From Cohnella faecalis (lineage in GTDB: Bacteria > Bacillota > Bacilli > Paenibacillales > Paenibacillaceae): a DNA stretch of 64,000 bases. The notes below the pieces were generated by a model. That model did no database searches. It saw only the letters and a list, made by a program, of their open reading frames with translations, and was not told the origin of the DNA. Both the position numbers and the translations under genes were made by a program. Shown piece by piece: positions 36,221-44,044 of this stretch. Numbering within the stretch: the stretch's first letter is position 1; each line of letters opens with the position of its first letter. The stretch covers positions 24,842 through 88,841 of the forward strand of contig NZ_QXJM01000025.1 of assembly GCF_003570905.1 (NCBI RefSeq). Reading direction: 5' to 3'.

Positions 36221-36376
36221 ATGCTCAAAAAATACGCCGCAAGCCATAAGCTGCAATGGGTAGGAAAAGCGTGGGAAATCCGCCATGCCATTCGTCAGGA
36301 AATGAACCGCAAAGGCGGGAATGCCCGATTGGCCGACCTTTTGGCTCCCAAGGATGACCGAGCCGTCAAAATCTAA
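36221..36376 (+). CDS. mciZ: MciZ, small FtsZ assembly inhibitor
   Basis: 51 residues. The core LQWVGKAWEIRHAIRQEM closely matches Bacillus MciZ, a ~40-residue peptide made in the mother cell that binds the C-terminal face of FtsZ and blocks Z-ring assembly during sporulation. It diverges from nudF, the place it holds in Bacillus. The ATG at 36221 is preceded by AAGGAGG; an in-frame start further upstream lacks a site. The C-terminal extension (LADLLAPKDDRAVKI) is longer than in Bacillus. Confidence 0.82.
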   Translation: MLKKYAASHKLQWVGKAWEIRHAIRQEMNRKGGNARLADLLAPKDDRAVKI

Positions 36377-36398
36377 GCTTTGATCTGTCTCTGTCTGT

Positions 36399-37153
36399 CT
36401 ATACTTCTCCCCAATACAGCTCGGTCTCGTAATCCAGCGACACTTGTCCGTTCAGTTGATTCCGATCGAACAATTCTCTGAGCTCCGAAATCATGGGCTC
36501 ATAAGCCGGTTGACCGGGCAAAGGACTGTAGGAAGAGGACAGCAAGCGTCCCTTCAACGACTCGAAGCTCAGCTTCTGCCCGTTCTTGAACCGGACGAGC
36601 TGCGGACCGCCATGGCTGAAAAAAGCGGACAGCGTCTGCTGCGTGATGTTTTTATGACCGACTTTTTCGTAATCGGCGCCGAACTTGTGAAGCAGCCGGT
36701 CGAAGTCGGCCAAGAACGGATTTCCGGTCGTCACCCTTGAATTCCAGATCAGCACCGCCTTCCCTCCCGGCTTCAAAATCCGGCGGAACTCGGCTTGCGC
36801 GGCAGTACGATCGAACCAGTGGAACGATTGGGCGCAGACGATAAAATCAACGGCTCCATCAGGCAATCCCGTCGCTTCCGCGCTCCCTGCCGAAGCTCGA
36901 AAGCGCGGGTGGCCTCCCAGCTCCTTCTCCGCCGCCCCCTCATTCCTTCGTTCGGCTCGACCGCGATCACCTCGCTGCCTCTCTCCAGCAACAATTTCGT
37001 GAATATTCCGGTTCCCGCCCCGATATCCGCCACGATGGAATTGGAGCCCAAGCCTGCGGCATCGTACATATAATCGATCGCCGCCCCCGGGTAACTCGGA
37101 CGGTACTGCACATAGTGATCAACCCGGTCGGTAAAGCGTTCTTTACTATTCAT
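36399..37153 (-). pseudogene. Class I SAM-dependent methyltransferase, single-base frameshift
   Basis: The N-terminal part (MNSKERFTDRVDHYVQYRP, motif I VADIGAGTGIFTKLL, EPNEGMR) and C-terminal part (GAVDFIVCAQSFHWFDR, RRILKPGGKAVLIWNSRV) lie in different frames. One G missing from the G5 run at 36935-36939 (C on the plus strand) explains it; with it the joint reads GMRGAAEKELGG. A UbiE/methyltransf_11-like enzyme of about 250 residues, substrate unknown. It overlaps the VOC gene by 8 bases, so the two are coupled. Confidence 0.85.
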
Positions 37154-37535
37154 CGCCGTATTCCTCCCGCTCCATGAACTCCAACCGGTTTCCGAACGGG
37201 TCGTTCACAAAAAAGCGGCATAGTCCCTCGTCAGCTCTCATTTCATCAACGATCACCGTAACGCCGCAACGCTGCAAATGTTCACGCAGCTCGCCGATTC
37301 CGCGCACAATAAAAGCGGGATGCGCTTTCGTAGCCGGCATGAAATCCATCTGTACGCCGATATGCACCTGATGGGCGCCGCAGCGGAACCATACGCCTCC
37401 TCTTGCCTTCAAGCTATCAGGCTTCGGAAGCTCCGTCCATCCCAGGATGCCCGAGAAAAACGTCCTTGCATCCTCTTCCCGTCCTTCCGGCGCAGCTAAT
37501 TGCACATGATCGATTCCCGCAAAATGAAATGACAC
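37146..37535 (-). CDS. VOC (glyoxalase/bleomycin resistance-like) protein
   Basis: 129 residues from a GTG (37535) with AAAGGGAAG upstream. Two beta-alpha-beta-beta-beta units: FAGIDHVQLAAPEGREEDAR with metal-ligand His, and FFVNDPFGNRLEFME with Glu near the end. The VOC superfamily includes metal-dependent dioxygenases, isomerases and binding proteins, so the reaction is unknown. Coupled to the methyltransferase gene. Confidence 0.85.
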   Translation of the reverse strand: MSFHFAGIDHVQLAAPEGREEDARTFFSGILGWTELPKPDSLKARGGVWFRCGAHQVHIGVQMDFMPATKAHPAFIVRGIGELREHLQRCGVTVIVDEMRADEGLCRFFVNDPFGNRLEFMEREEYGDE

Positions 37536-37708
37536 CGTACACTTCCCTTTCTCCACCGTCCCAATCCTTCTGTTATAGCTCTCATTTTTCCGCCATGTTG
37601 TTTCGTTTAATGAAACCACGTTTCATTTTATTGTAGCCATTCATCGTTAGAAAATCCACCTTCTTCTCTCCTGCCGTTTTTCCTAACAGAGCTCTAACCA
37701 AATATAGA

Positions 37709-37738
37709 TTGACTCGATATATATCGTATCGATATAAT
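37709..37738 (+). promoter_or_regulatory. PadR gene promoter with overlapping operator
   Basis: TTGACT (37709-37714) and TATAAT (37733-37738) are 18 bases apart. The inverted repeat TATATCG-TAT-CGATATA (37720-37736) fills the spacer and overlaps the -10 box, a good place for autorepression. Confidence 0.7.
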
Positions 37739-37781
37739 CAGGCGGTAATACATAATTTTCCAAAGCGGGAGGTTATCCTTA

Positions 37782-38324
37782 TTGGTCGGCGCCGATGTCA
37801 TCTTGGGACTGCTGCACAAACGTCCGTTTTCCGGATATGAAATTAAAAATTATTTCGAGACGTTGTTTTTTTACTTTTACGGCACCAGCTTCGGAACGAT
37901 CTATCCGACCTTGAACAAGCTGGAGCGCCAAGGGTGCATTTCCAAGCAAAGCGTGCCTCAGGACAACCGTCCAAACAAGAACTTATACAGCCTTACCGAC
38001 AAGGGACGGGAGCAATTCCGCGATTATATGGACAGCCCGGTCGAAGCGGACGTCTTCCGTTCGGATTTCATGATGCGATTGTTTTTCGGCTCGCTTGCAG
38101 GTCCGGAAAAGATTTTGGGTTGGATGACGGAGCGGCTGGAGCAGACGACCCAGACTCTCAAAAAGATGGAGGAGGATTACAACCTCTGGTCCCCGAGCAT
38201 GAGCCCGTCCCAGCAAATTTGCATGCAATGGGGAATCGAGTCGCAACGAACTAGCATCCATAGCTTGCGAGACGGCATAGACAGGCTGCAAACGACAACG
38301 TTCAGCCGTGAAGGAGTGGAATAG
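37782..38324 (+). CDS. PadR-family transcriptional regulator
   Basis: 180 residues from a TTG (37782) with GGGAGG upstream. Winged-helix PadR domain (VILGLLHKRPFSGYEIKNYF, YPTLNKLERQGCI, YSLTDKGREQF) and a helical C-terminal dimerisation domain (ILGWMTERLEQTTQTLKKM). PadR proteins often repress a neighbouring drug exporter; here an MFS exporter gene starts 4 bases after the stop. Confidence 0.93.
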   Translation: MVGADVILGLLHKRPFSGYEIKNYFETLFFYFYGTSFGTIYPTLNKLERQGCISKQSVPQDNRPNKNLYSLTDKGREQFRDYMDSPVEADVFRSDFMMRLFFGSLAGPEKILGWMTERLEQTTQTLKKMEEDYNLWSPSMSPSQQICMQWGIESQRTSIHSLRDGIDRLQTTTFSREGVE

Positions 38325-38327
38325 AAA

Positions 38328-39881
38328 GTGGAAAAGAAAGCGCAAAAAACAGGATTAATCCTGCTCTCGATGGCATTAGGTCTGCTGATGTCGTCGCTCG
38401 ACAACACAATCGTGTCGGCAAGCGTTAACAAAGTGCTCTCCGACATTGGCGGCGTGGAGCAGGTGACGTGGATTTTTACGGCTTACATGCTCGCCGCTAC
38501 GAGCACGATGCTGATCTATGGTAAGCTGTCAGACATGTTCGGGCGCAAAAGGTTTTATTTGATCGGAATCGGCGTGTTTCTGTTGGGCTCGGCCTTGTGC
38601 GGCACCGCGCAGTCGATCGACCAGCTCATTTTTTACCGGGTCGTGCAAGGGATTGGGTCGGGAGCGATTTTTCCGATCTCGTTTTCCATCATCTTCACTA
38701 TGTTCGCCGATCCGAAAAGCGCGGCCAAAGTATCGGGCATGTTCGGCGCCGTGTTCGGACTGTCGTCGGTGGCCGGCCCTCAGCTCGGCACGTGGATTTC
38801 CGATACGCTCGGCTGGCGCTGGTGCTTCTACGTGAACTTGCCGATCGGAATCGCGTCGTTCCTCGTTCTGCTCGTCGCTCTGCAGGAATCCCGCGCGGAT
38901 CGAAAGCCGAAGATCGACTACCTCGGCGCCGTTCTGATCATCGTATCTACCGTCTCTCTCATGCTGGCCCTCGAATGGGGCGGCAACGGCAAATACGAAT
39001 GGAGCTCGTGGCAGCTGATCGGACTGTTCGCTTTGGCTGCGGCTAGCGCCGTCCTCTTCGTTTTCGTCGAAAAACGAGCCGCGGAGCCGATGCTGCCGCT
39101 TACGATTTTCCGGAGCCGCATGGTGTCGGGGACGAGCTTCGTCGTGTTCTGCCAAGGAGCGATCATGTTCTCGGCCATCACTTACTTGCCTCTGCTCGCA
39201 ACGTATGTGTTCGGAAAAGAAAACTCGAACGGCCTGCTTACTCCGATGATGGCGTCTCTTATTACCGGTGCGATTTTGTCGGGCTTTCTGCAATCGTTTT
39301 TCAAATTTCGCACTCTCATGTTCGCCAGCATGTCGCTCGGCATTGTCGCCGCGTTGCTGCTCATGAAAGTAAGCTACAGCAATCCGTATTGGGAAATCGT
39401 CTGCATTATGGTCTTGCTCGGACTCGGCGTTGTCGGGCCATTGATGAGCGTCTCGCAAAACTCGGTAGCCAGCAGCGTCGATCCTCGCTATATCGGCGTG
39501 TCCTCCTCCATCGTCGGTTTTTGGCGCAGCATCGGAGGCGTCGTTGGAGCGTCGATCATGGCCGTTATCGTCAACGGTTACATGAGAGAGTCGGTCAAGA
39601 CGGCAGCGACGGAATTCCAACTTTCCGCGAACCCGAATCCGGCTCAAGATCCGCTCAACTACGAATCGGTGTTCCGTTTCAAAGACCATTTCGATCCGCA
39701 GCTTGTCACGTTCTACGGCCACGAGATGGGACACGCTATCAACAAAGGCTTTATTCTCGCCCTATGCGTCATGATCGCGGGAGCGATCGTCGCCCTGACC
39801 GTAGGTCCGATGAAATTGCAAAAAAAATCCGAAGGGGACGTCCCCTCGCCGGAAGCCGCGTCGCCATCCCATATGGTGTAA
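38328..39881 (+). CDS. DHA2-family MFS drug exporter (EmrB/QacA type)
   Basis: 517 residues, 14 predicted membrane helices. Motif D1-like LMSSLDNTIVSASVNKVL, motif A GKLSDMFGRKRFYLIG, RVVQGIGSGAIFPI and motif C-like GPQLGTWISDTLGWRWCFYVNLPIG. These proton antiporters expel hydrophobic and cationic drugs. GTG start. In operon with and probably controlled by the PadR regulator. Confidence 0.94.
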   Translation: MEKKAQKTGLILLSMALGLLMSSLDNTIVSASVNKVLSDIGGVEQVTWIFTAYMLAATSTMLIYGKLSDMFGRKRFYLIGIGVFLLGSALCGTAQSIDQLIFYRVVQGIGSGAIFPISFSIIFTMFADPKSAAKVSGMFGAVFGLSSVAGPQLGTWISDTLGWRWCFYVNLPIGIASFLVLLVALQESRADRKPKIDYLGAVLIIVSTVSLMLALEWGGNGKYEWSSWQLIGLFALAAASAVLFVFVEKRAAEPMLPLTIFRSRMVSGTSFVVFCQGAIMFSAITYLPLLATYVFGKENSNGLLTPMMASLITGAILSGFLQSFFKFRTLMFASMSLGIVAALLLMKVSYSNPYWEIVCIMVLLGLGVVGPLMSVSQNSVASSVDPRYIGVSSSIVGFWRSIGGVVGASIMAVIVNGYMRESVKTAATEFQLSANPNPAQDPLNYESVFRFKDHFDPQLVTFYGHEMGHAINKGFILALCVMIAGAIVALTVGPMKLQKKSEGDVPSPEAASPSHMV

Positions 39882-40186
39882 CTGTAACGAGCGCTAGCGC
39901 CTACTGATCTGCTGCAGCACCCTAAGCCTGTCTGAAAGGGCTCGACTAGCTCATAGCTCGACAACCGCTCCGCTCTCATATGAGGATGCTGGAAAGCAGC
40001 TGCGAGCTCGGGGACACTTTTGGATGCTGGAAAGCAGCTCCGAGCTCGGGGACACTTTTGGATGCTCGATGGTACTTCGGACGGTCGCGGCTGCTCGATA
40101 GATCAGCATGAAAATTTACGTGTAAAACATGCATTTAATATCAGACCACTCGCTTGGAATGAGCCAAATACATGTATTACCGGCTA
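39882..40186. repeat. Gene-free stretch with a 38-bp tandem repeat
   Basis: Units beginning GGATGCTGGAAAGCAGCT start at 39984 and 40022, with a third partial at 40060; each has CGAGCTCGGGGACACTTTT. The GCTGGAAAGCAGC part can form a small hairpin. The rest up to the insertion element shows no gene. Confidence 0.75.
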
Positions 40187-40256
40187 GGCCCCTTAATTCT
40201 GGAGTCAGCCCCACATAAAAAGGCGCACGCGTAGCCTAGTTCTGTTTATCATGCTT

Positions 40257-41231
40257 TTACACAGCTCTGTAAAATGGTGTGCGGTCTTCAAGCTGCATAA
40301 CCCACTTCGAAAATTCTTCTGGTGGCATACGTTTTAAGCTTCCATGCATCCGCCGGTTGTTGTAGAAGTCCATGTACGTATCAAGTGCAGCGTACGCCTC
40401 TTCAAAGGTCATGAAGACTGCTTTGGAGAACAGGTTGTCTTCGAGCACGCTGTGAAAAGACTCGATATAGGCGTTCATGTTTGGTGTACGAGGTGGGATT
40501 CTCTCGTGCGTAATATCGAAGGCTTCGCATGTATCTCCAAATAGCGTACTGACGAATTGAGGCCCGTTGTCGGTGCGCACAATAGGGAATGGTCCTGTTT
40601 CGCCGACACGCTGGCGTAAGGCTGTCACTAGCGTCTGAACCACATGCTTCGCTTCACACACATGTCCTCTGTACTGGCCGACAGCTACCCGATCGAACAC
40701 GTCAATAATGGTGGCTACGAAAAAGAATCGTTCCCGCCCAGCCACATAGCCATACTTAATATCCGCCTGCCACAGCTGGTTCGGGCCTGTGATCAGGTGG
40801 TTCCTTGCAAGTCTTCTTGGGTGCTTTACTTTCCGTTTTCGTTGCTCCTGCAAGATACCGATCTCTTGACAAAGCCGATGCGCTTTCTTCTTATTCAAGA
40901 TCAGATCGCATTCGTTTCGTAAGCACTGTGCCAGCAACTTGTAGCCGTACACGTGCTCTTCGCCCTCTACGAGTTCAAGCAGCCATTCCCGAATCTGCTC
41001 ATCGCTTACCCGTTCTCCCGTCGTCGTGAGGGAGAAACCGGGGAATGGGCGACCTCTGCCACGATCGGTGGACCGGTTGCCCGCATCTGTGTTTGGTGTA
41101 TGGCTTCGTTTTTTACGCGCGTAGTAGGACGATTCTGCTACATCCAGAATGCGTAGGACCAGTGCTGTCTTTTCGCCCCGCTTAATAAACTGGTCGGCTA
41201 CTTCGAATTTTTCAGATAAGCGGGGTTCTTC
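40257..41231 (-). CDS. IS3-family transposase OrfB (DDE integrase core)
   Basis: The -1 frame begins within orfA and is open to 40257. Reading from the slip site: EEPRLSEKFEVADQF, ALVLRILDVAESSYYARKK, an HTH_21 region (VYGYKLLAQCLRNEC), then the rve core with Asp in LWQADIKYGYV, Asp in VRTDNGPQFVS and Glu in NAYIESFHSVLEDN, the DDE triad. It is normally made as an OrfAB fusion by frameshifting; it has no good start of its own. Confidence 0.92.
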   Translation of the reverse strand, partial: EEPRLSEKFEVADQFIKRGEKTALVLRILDVAESSYYARKKRSHTPNTDAGNRSTDRGRGRPFPGFSLTTTGERVSDEQIREWLLELVEGEEHVYGYKLLAQCLRNECDLILNKKKAHRLCQEIGILQEQRKRKVKHPRRLARNHLITGPNQLWQADIKYGYVAGRERFFFVATIIDVFDRVAVGQYRGHVCEAKHVVQTLVTALRQRVGETGPFPIVRTDNGPQFVSTLFGDTCEAFDITHERIPPRTPNMNAYIESFHSVLEDNLFSKAVFMTFEEAYAALDTYMDFYNNRRMHGSLKRMPPEEFSKWVMQLEDRTPFYRAV

Positions 41232-41521
41232 TTTTTTAGAAGCTCGTGGAGAATTTCATTTTCGAGTTCTTTTTCGCCAAGCTTCTTTAAGGCCAGGTTG
41301 TATTTCTCTTCGATTTCTTGGAGCCGTTTCAGCTCCTGGATTTGCTCGTCTGTGGAAGGGAGCTGGTCAGGCCCTACCTTATCGCCGTACTCTCTTACCC
41401 AGTTACGTATCGTTTCTGGATGGATTTCATATTTGCGACCTAATACCGCAATCTTTACACCGGATAGCGCTTCTCTGACAATCTGCATTCGTTTTTCCTC
41501 AAGCACTTTTCCTAATCGCAT
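41198..41521 (-). CDS. IS3-family OrfA (helix-turn-helix)
   Basis: 107 residues. HTH (KIAVLGRKYEIHPETIRNWV) and a leucine-zipper-like coil (LKRLQEIEEKYNLALKKLGEKE split at IEEKYNL). At 41231-41237 the minus strand reads A AAA AAG in the orfA frame, a classic -1 slippery heptamer giving the OrfAB transposase. Confidence 0.9.
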   Translation of the reverse strand: MRLGKVLEEKRMQIVREALSGVKIAVLGRKYEIHPETIRNWVREYGDKVGPDQLPSTDEQIQELKRLQEIEEKYNLALKKLGEKELENEILHELLKKKNPAYLKNSK

Positions 41522-41590
41522 ACTGTCCGCCTCCCCATATAAATAGTCTAATTCAATTGGGGGACAGGACTCCAGTTTAATTAGGGGGCC

Positions 41591-41843
41591 GTGGAGTTAC
41601 GTACCGTTAATTGAGCCTCGATCAGCTCGATCCATACAAAACCGTCGAATTAACTGTAAGGTATGCAGGTAACATTAATCACACTTATTCAAGCGGCACA
41701 TTACATGTACAAATTACAACTAAATCTCAACAACAAACCGCCAAAAGCCGCCGATCCCGACACATTTTTGAAAATTCATCCTCCCAAGCAGCCTCGATGA
41801 CCCGACCTTCTCACTGAGGGAAAGGGATAATGGGACGTCCGCC
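41591..41843. other. Gene-free stretch beside the IS
   Basis: No ORF with ribosome site. Near 41811-41836 it contains CTGAGGGAAAGGGATAATGG, a motif that recurs at 55042-55246. Confidence 0.5.
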
Positions 41844-41890
41844 GAAAAAGAAGAGCTGCCAGCCCCAGGGCCGACAGCTCTTCTTCTTTC
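41844..41890 (-). terminator. Terminator of the M20 peptidase gene
   Basis: AAGAAGAGCTG and CAGCTCTTCTT form a ~14-bp stem around a 16-base loop, with a T-rich tract on the minus strand, about 30 bases after the stop. Confidence 0.8.
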
Positions 41891-41918
41891 TCCACACAAG
41901 CCAAGCGTTCAAATAGCG

Positions 41919-43052
41919 CTAGCCCCGCTTCACCGTCTCTGACACAATCGCCACCACGAGCTCGGTTACTTTGACGATGTCGTCGGCTTTGATCCGCTCG
42001 CTCGTCGTATGAATATCCTCGTAGCCGACGGCGAGGTTGACGGTCGGAATGCCGTTGCCGTTGAACATGTTCGCATCGCTGCCTCCGCCGGATTCGAACA
42101 GCTTCGGCGTGCAGCCGATAGCGGTAATGGCCGCTTTAGCGATTTCGACAACTTCGTCTCCGTCTCCGTATTGATAAGCCGGATAGATGACCTCGTTTAC
42201 GAATTCGACCGTCGCCCCGTGCTCGCTTGCCGCACCCTCCACCGCTTCCCGCATCGCTTCCACTTGCTTGTCCATTTTTTCCTGCACCCGGCTGCGGGCT
42301 TCGGCGAAAATTTTAATTTGGTCGGTGACGATGTTGACTTCTCCGCCGCCTTCGAAGCGCCCGATGTTTGCCGTCGTCTCGTGATCGATCCGGCCGAGCT
42401 TCATGCGAGATACCGCTTTGGACGCAACTTGAATGGCGCTGATTCCGTCCTCCGGGTTAACGCCCGCGTGAGCGGCCTTGCCTTTGATCGTAATGTACAT
42501 TCTGGCGTTCGTCGGAGCCGCGACCGCAATGTCGCCGATGCTGCCGTTCGAATCCAAAGCGTAGCCCAGCTTAGCCTTCAGGCGCGAGCCGTCCATGAAT
42601 CTGGAACCGAGAAGTCCCGACTCTTCTCCAACCGTAATGACGAATTGGATCGGCCCGTGCGGGATGTTCCGCTCCTCAATAACACGAAGCGATTCGAACA
42701 TAGCGGCCAGACCGGCTTTATCGTCCGCTCCGAGTATCGTCGTGCCGTCGCTGCGGATGTAGCCGTCCTCATGCAGAGTCGGCTTAATGCCATTACCCGG
42801 CGATACGGTGTCCATGTGGGAAGTGAACAGAATCGGAGTAACGCTCTCAAGGCCTGCGGAAGCCGGGAGCCATGCGAACAAGTTGCCCGCTCCATGCCCG
42901 ATCTTGGGACCGACGTCGTCTTCGGTCACTTCGAGACCGCAGCTCTCGAATTTTTCGCGCAGCACCTTGCTAATGACTTGCTCATGCTTCGTTACGCTGT
43001 CGATTTGCACCAATTCCATAAATTCGGCGATTAGCCGTTCCTTTTGTACCAT
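41919..43052 (-). CDS. M20 tripeptidase-like peptidase (PepT/YqjE type)
   Basis: 377 residues from the ATG at 43052 with GGGAGGAAAG upstream. Metal-binding and catalytic motifs: LFTSHMDTVSPG, ILGADDKAGLAA, VITVGEESGLLGS (general base Glu), and HTTSERIKADD. The dimerisation lid is in the middle (AAHAGVNPEDGISAI). Relatives such as YqjE are cytosolic zinc di/tripeptidases. Close to the bkd region, as in Bacillus. Confidence 0.92.
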   Translation of the reverse strand: MVQKERLIAEFMELVQIDSVTKHEQVISKVLREKFESCGLEVTEDDVGPKIGHGAGNLFAWLPASAGLESVTPILFTSHMDTVSPGNGIKPTLHEDGYIRSDGTTILGADDKAGLAAMFESLRVIEERNIPHGPIQFVITVGEESGLLGSRFMDGSRLKAKLGYALDSNGSIGDIAVAAPTNARMYITIKGKAAHAGVNPEDGISAIQVASKAVSRMKLGRIDHETTANIGRFEGGGEVNIVTDQIKIFAEARSRVQEKMDKQVEAMREAVEGAASEHGATVEFVNEVIYPAYQYGDGDEVVEIAKAAITAIGCTPKLFESGGGSDANMFNGNGIPTVNLAVGYEDIHTTSERIKADDIVKVTELVVAIVSETVKRG

Positions 43053-43126
43053 GCTCTTTCCTCCCGAGGGCGCTTTCGCTACAATAGACGATATAAACAA
43101 GCTTATTGGCGAAAGGAAGTTCACTC

Positions 43127-43222
43127 ATGAATAATCGTTGGTTCAAAATTGTCGTCTACGTCATGCTGTTCGCTCTGCTTACGTCGACCATTCTTATGAG
43201 CGTAGGCTGGCTGTTCGAATAG
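43127..43222 (+). CDS. Prli42-like stressosome-associated membrane peptide
   Basis: 31 residues, beginning MNNRWFKIVVYVMLFALL and ending VGWLFE: a short basic N-terminus and one transmembrane helix. It matches the Prli42 family, which tethers the stressosome to the membrane in Listeria. AAAGGAAG lies 7-8 bases before the ATG. Its last 29 bases overlap the 3' end of lipB on the other strand. No stressosome genes are in this window. Confidence 0.75.
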   Translation: MNNRWFKIVVYVMLFALLTSTILMSVGWLFE

Positions 43223-43898
43223 CTTCATCCGACTCATAGCCGAATACCCGGCCGAAATGCGGGATGATCCGCCGTCCGATCTGCTCCACGTCCAGTTCAA
43301 GACCGGTCAAATCCTCTAAAGAAATGACGTCATACTCTTGAATTCCGCACGGGATGATGCCCTTGAAGCCGTCTTCCTTCACGCATCGCTTGACGTTCAA
43401 AGCGAAGCCGTGACTGGTGACGAAGCCTCTTCTCGTGCGGGCTTTGTTAAACTTGACTCCGATGGCGGCGATCTTTGCATCTCCTACCCAGACCCCGGTA
43501 TATTCCGGCTTTCGTCCGCCGGATATTCCGAATTCCGCCAACAATCCGATAATAGCTTCTTCCAAATCCCTTAAGTATTTGTGCAGATCGAGACCGACCG
43601 CATCTAAGTATAGGAGCGGATACCCGACCAGCTGCCCGGGACCGTGATACGTAATATCTCCGCCTCGGTCGATTTCGAACAATGCGATTCCCCGTTTGTT
43701 CAATTCCTCCGGACTTAGCAGCAAATGCTCGGGATGACGATCCGATCCGATCGTGTAGGTCGGGGAATGCTCCAACAGAAGAAGCGAATCATCGCGTTCC
43801 TCCCGATCGATTTCTCGAACGAGCTTTTTTTGCAGGTCCCACGCTTCTCCGTAATCCATTCGGGACAGATAGGAGATATTCAGCGGCTTGCTCAACAT
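43194..43898 (-). CDS. lipB: Octanoyltransferase LipB
   Basis: 234 residues from the ATG at 43898, which has GGGAGGCGAG upstream; the frame is open 85 codons further without a start signal. Seen: RGGDITYHGPGQLVGYP, GVKFNKARTRRGFVTSHGF (catalytic Lys region) and IPCGIQEYDVISLEDL (catalytic Cys). It transfers octanoyl from acyl carrier protein to lipoyl domains, the first step of lipoate synthesis. It lies downstream of bkdB, whose lipoyl domain is a substrate. Confidence 0.95.
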   Translation of the reverse strand: MLSKPLNISYLSRMDYGEAWDLQKKLVREIDREERDDSLLLLEHSPTYTIGSDRHPEHLLLSPEELNKRGIALFEIDRGGDITYHGPGQLVGYPLLYLDAVGLDLHKYLRDLEEAIIGLLAEFGISGGRKPEYTGVWVGDAKIAAIGVKFNKARTRRGFVTSHGFALNVKRCVKEDGFKGIIPCGIQEYDVISLEDLTGLELDVEQIGRRIIPHFGRVFGYESDEAIRTASLRS

Positions 43899-43990
43899 CT
43901 CTCGCCTCCCTTGATCCAATTGATCGTACTTTTTCATTGTAGCGCACCGGCTACTGCCCCGCAAACGGTCATCGCCATTCATACGTCTGC

Positions 43991-44036
43991 AAAAAAGGGC
44001 GCCTGCTCCCTCGAATTTCGAGAAATAAGGCGCCTT
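43991..44036 (-). terminator. Terminator after bkdB
   Basis: On the minus strand AAGGCGCC and GGCGCCCTT enclose a second small stem (CTCGAAATTCGAG) and are followed by T6. It lies between bkdB and lipB and may partly separate them. Confidence 0.75.
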
Positions 44037-44044
44037 CGCTATTT

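Larger units (their letters stand above)
40187..41590 (-). mobile_element. IS3-family insertion sequence
   Basis: About 1.4 kb. The left end (from 40187, GGCCCCTTAATT, then TGGAGTCAG) and the right end read on the minus strand (from 41590, GGCCCCCTAATT, then TGGAGTCCT) are imperfect inverted repeats. It carries orfA and orfB in overlapping -1 arrangement with a slippery A6G heptamer. I see no clear target duplication, so the ends could be off by several bases. The element appears complete. Confidence 0.85.

Noticed and set aside
40187..41590. Exact target-site duplication of the IS3 element
   Set aside because: No matching 3-5 base repeats could be found next to the inferred ends.
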